64,000 nt of DNA from Modestobacter sp. DSM 44400 (GTDB lineage: Bacteria; Actinomycetota; Actinomycetes; Mycobacteriales; Geodermatophilaceae), in the NCBI RefSeq assembly GCF_900107175.1, contig NZ_FNOZ01000017.1:24409-88408 (forward strand). Reading direction: 5' to 3'. The position numbers and the translations under genes are program-made. Positions 59,664 to 64,000 of this stretch are shown piece after piece. Within the stretch, counting starts at the first letter, position 1. Each line of letters opens with the position of its first letter. Below the pieces are notes generated by a model. It had not been told where the DNA came from and did no database searches. It saw only the letters and a list, made by a program, of their open reading frames with translations.

Positions 59664-61460
59664 GTGAGCGCCGAGCCGACCCCTGCCACCGCCCTGCCGC
59701 CCGAGATCACCGCCCGCTGGCAGGCGCGCTTCCGCGCCCCGCGGGTCAGCCTCCCCGACTGGGCCGAGGACGCCCCCCAGCGCTGCCTGTACTCCTCCGA
59801 CGTCAGCGGCGTCGTCGAGCAGTACGCCTGGGACCGCGACACCGACACCCACCGCCAGGTCACCGACCGGCCCAACGGGACGGCGTACGGCACCCTCAGC
59901 CCGGACGGCGAGACGATCTGGTGGTTCGCCGACACCGACGGCGACGAGTTCGGCGTCTGGTGCACCCAGCCCTTCGCCGGCGGGGACGACGCGGTGGCGC
60001 TCCCCGACGTGGGGCCCGCCTACCCCGCCGGGCTGGAGATCGGCCGGGTCATGGTCGCGGTCGGCCGGTCCACCGACGACGGCAGCGAGCTGTGGCTCGG
60101 CCCCCTCGGCGGCACCCCGTCGGTCTTCTACTCGACTCCGGACACCGCCGGCGTCGATGCGCTGTCCCACGACGACACGCTGCTCGTCTACTCCCACTCG
60201 GAGCACGGCGACCCCCGCTACCCGGCGTTGCGGGTGGTGCGCACCACCGACCGGTCGGTGGTCGCCGACAAGTGGGACGGCGAGGGCCGCGGACTGCACG
60301 CGCTCGCCTTCGCCCCGCGGCCCGGTGACACCCGGCTGCTGGTCGGCCACGAACGGCGCGGCCGCGAGGAGCTGCTGGTCTGGGACGTCGTCAGCGGCGC
60401 CGAAACCGAGCTGGTGCTCGACCTGCCCGGCGACGTGACCGCCGGCTGGTACCCCGACGGCACCGCGCTGCTCGTCGGGCACGACACCGCCGCGCGCAGC
60501 GAGCTGTACCGCTACGACCTGGTCACCGGGACAGTGCAGGCGCTGGACACCCCGCGCGGCGTCGTCCGCGGCGCCACGGCGCGGCCCGACGGCAGCGTGG
60601 AACTCGCCTGGTCGTCGTCCGAACGGCCGCCGGTGATCCGCCGGGCCGACGGTCCCGTCGTCCTGGCCGCCCCCGGCAACGAGCCGCCGGCCGCGTACCC
60701 GGTCGAGGACCGCTGGGTGCCCGGCCCCGGTGGCAACGTGCACGCCCTGCTGGTCCGCCCGGCCGGGACCGCCCCGTACGCGACCGCCTTCCTGGTGCAC
60801 GGCGGGCCGGAGGCGCAGGACGACGACTCCTACCGCGCCCGCCGGGCGGCCTACGTCGACGCCGGGTACGCCGTGGTGCACGTGAACTACCGCGGGTCGA
60901 CCGGCTACGGCAGCGAGTGGCGGGACGCGCTGACCGGCCGGCCGGGGCTCACCGAGCTCGAGGACGTCGCTGCCGTCTACGACGCGCTGGTCGCCGAGGG
61001 CGTGGTCGACCCGTTCCGCACCATCCTGTCCGGCGGCTCGTGGGGTGGATTCCTCACCCTGCTCGGCCTGGGCACCCAGCCCGAGCGCTGGACCGCAGGC
61101 ATCGCCGAGGTCCCGGTGGCGGACTACCTGGCCGCCTACGAGGACGAGATGGAGGGCCTGCGTGCCTACGACCGTGCGCTGTTCGGGGGCTCGCCGGCCG
61201 AGGTGCACGACGTCTACGTGCGCTCCTCGCCGCTGACCTACGTCGATGCGGTGGCCGCGCCCATGCTCGTGGTCGCCGGCGCCAACGACCCGCGCTGCCC
61301 GATCCGGCAGATCGACAACTACCTCACCGCGCTGGACGAGCGGGGCAAGCCGCACGAGGTGTACCGGTTCGACGCCGGCCACGGGTCGCTGGTGGTCGAG
61401 GAGACCATCCGCCAGGTGGAGGTGGCTCTGGACTTCGCGTTGCGGCACGTGAAGCCCTGA
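59664..61460 (+). CDS. Prolyl-oligopeptidase family (S9) serine peptidase
   Basis: A 598-residue cytosolic peptidase. The first 360 residues form a β-propeller gate with repeated blades (AYGTLSPDGETIWWFAD, VTAGWYPDGTALLVGHD). The catalytic α/β-hydrolase domain has FLVHGGPEAQDDDSY, NYRGSTGYGSEW, the nucleophile GGSWGGFLT, the acid in GANDPRCP and the His in DAGHGSLV. It likely trims Pro- or acyl-containing peptides. The GTG at 59664 follows a GGGGGAAG Shine-Dalgarno. Confidence 0.9.
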   Translation: MSAEPTPATALPPEITARWQARFRAPRVSLPDWAEDAPQRCLYSSDVSGVVEQYAWDRDTDTHRQVTDRPNGTAYGTLSPDGETIWWFADTDGDEFGVWCTQPFAGGDDAVALPDVGPAYPAGLEIGRVMVAVGRSTDDGSELWLGPLGGTPSVFYSTPDTAGVDALSHDDTLLVYSHSEHGDPRYPALRVVRTTDRSVVADKWDGEGRGLHALAFAPRPGDTRLLVGHERRGREELLVWDVVSGAETELVLDLPGDVTAGWYPDGTALLVGHDTAARSELYRYDLVTGTVQALDTPRGVVRGATARPDGSVELAWSSSERPPVIRRADGPVVLAAPGNEPPAAYPVEDRWVPGPGGNVHALLVRPAGTAPYATAFLVHGGPEAQDDDSYRARRAAYVDAGYAVVHVNYRGSTGYGSEWRDALTGRPGLTELEDVAAVYDALVAEGVVDPFRTILSGGSWGGFLTLLGLGTQPERWTAGIAEVPVADYLAAYEDEMEGLRAYDRALFGGSPAEVHDVYVRSSPLTYVDAVAAPMLVVAGANDPRCPIRQIDNYLTALDERGKPHEVYRFDAGHGSLVVEETIRQVEVALDFALRHVKP

Positions 61461-61468
61461 GGGCCACG

Positions 61469-61535
61469 ATGGCCATTCTTGCCGACCGCTGAAGGTGACC
61501 GGATCCCCCTGCCGCCGAAATGGCCATTTTGGCGG
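61469..61535. terminator. ATGGCCAT hairpin between the S9 peptidase and asd genes
   Basis: The 24 bases 61512-61535 are a near-perfect palindrome around AAATGGCCATTTT, with outer CCGCC/GGCGG. A partial copy, ATGGCCATTCTTGCCG, lies at 61469-61484. The two genes converge, so a shared terminator role is likely. Confidence 0.55.
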
Positions 61536-61540
61536 TTCCG

Positions 61541-64000
<2,460 letters not shown>

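Overview
The window is a high-GC actinobacterial chromosome segment. GC-rich codon use, many GTG starts, GTGA/ATGA stop-start overlaps and a gene block matching the Mycobacterium tuberculosis Rv3667-Rv3683 neighbourhood all point to Actinomycetia. The style of the intergenic repeats suggests the Geodermatophilaceae (Blastococcus, Geodermatophilus, Modestobacter), but that is inference. No CRISPR array, prophage or rRNA operon is visible. Coding density is high: no stretch longer than about 300 bases lacks a gene, apart from regulatory DNA such as a B12 riboswitch.

Left part (1-24.8 kb). This part holds a partial FKBP lipoprotein, a GntP permease, a deleted MFS pseudogene and then the first cobalamin genes (cobG-cobH-cobIJ). 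Next come a second MFS gene, a pair of dynamin-like membrane GTPases, a GNAT fusion, a D-amino-acid oxidase/HAD pair and a secreted SGNH esterase. More corrin genes follow, namely cobK facing cbiD, then cobM, cobL, a peptide deformylase, cobD, a PAS-ANTAR regulator, plsC and cobQ.

Middle (24.8-38.2 kb). This part holds a frameshifted VOC pseudogene, small unknown genes, a solitary PemK-like gene, an AbrB-type membrane protein and a winged-helix regulator with a membrane partner. The regulator pair diverges from a cobalamin riboswitch that leads the operon chlID-cobO-cobB-(cbiM remnant)-cobEC-cobT-cysG. Together the corrin genes cover siroheme/precorrin-2 formation, most ring methylations, ring contraction, amidation, adenosylation and lower-ligand activation. 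CobN, CobF, CobU/P and CobS were not seen. CobG (oxygen-type) stands together with CbiD (the type used in the anaerobic route).

Right part (38.2-64 kb). After a FhuF-like protein, the order is acs, holin-like protein, EphE-like hydrolase, MarP protease, cupredoxin, NUDIX, TlpA, nth, small membrane protein, crp, NUDIX, RidA, DUF4177, the two Get3-like ATPases, a desaturase, a PonA2-like PBP, YqeY and a metallophosphoesterase. This is the mycobacterial order with a desaturase where whiB4 would be. A tRNA-Pro, two CNNM/DUF21 proteins, an S9 peptidase and asd-lysC follow. An IS5-type element begins about 50 bp upstream of lysC.

Between genes there are two recurrent hairpin classes. One is a terminator-like repeat built on GGACCCC...CTCG...CCTGCAGGGG. 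The other is a set of nested palindromes with 13-21 bp outer arms. One of these lies inside the chelatase coding sequence, one inside the cob operon and one directly before cobD.
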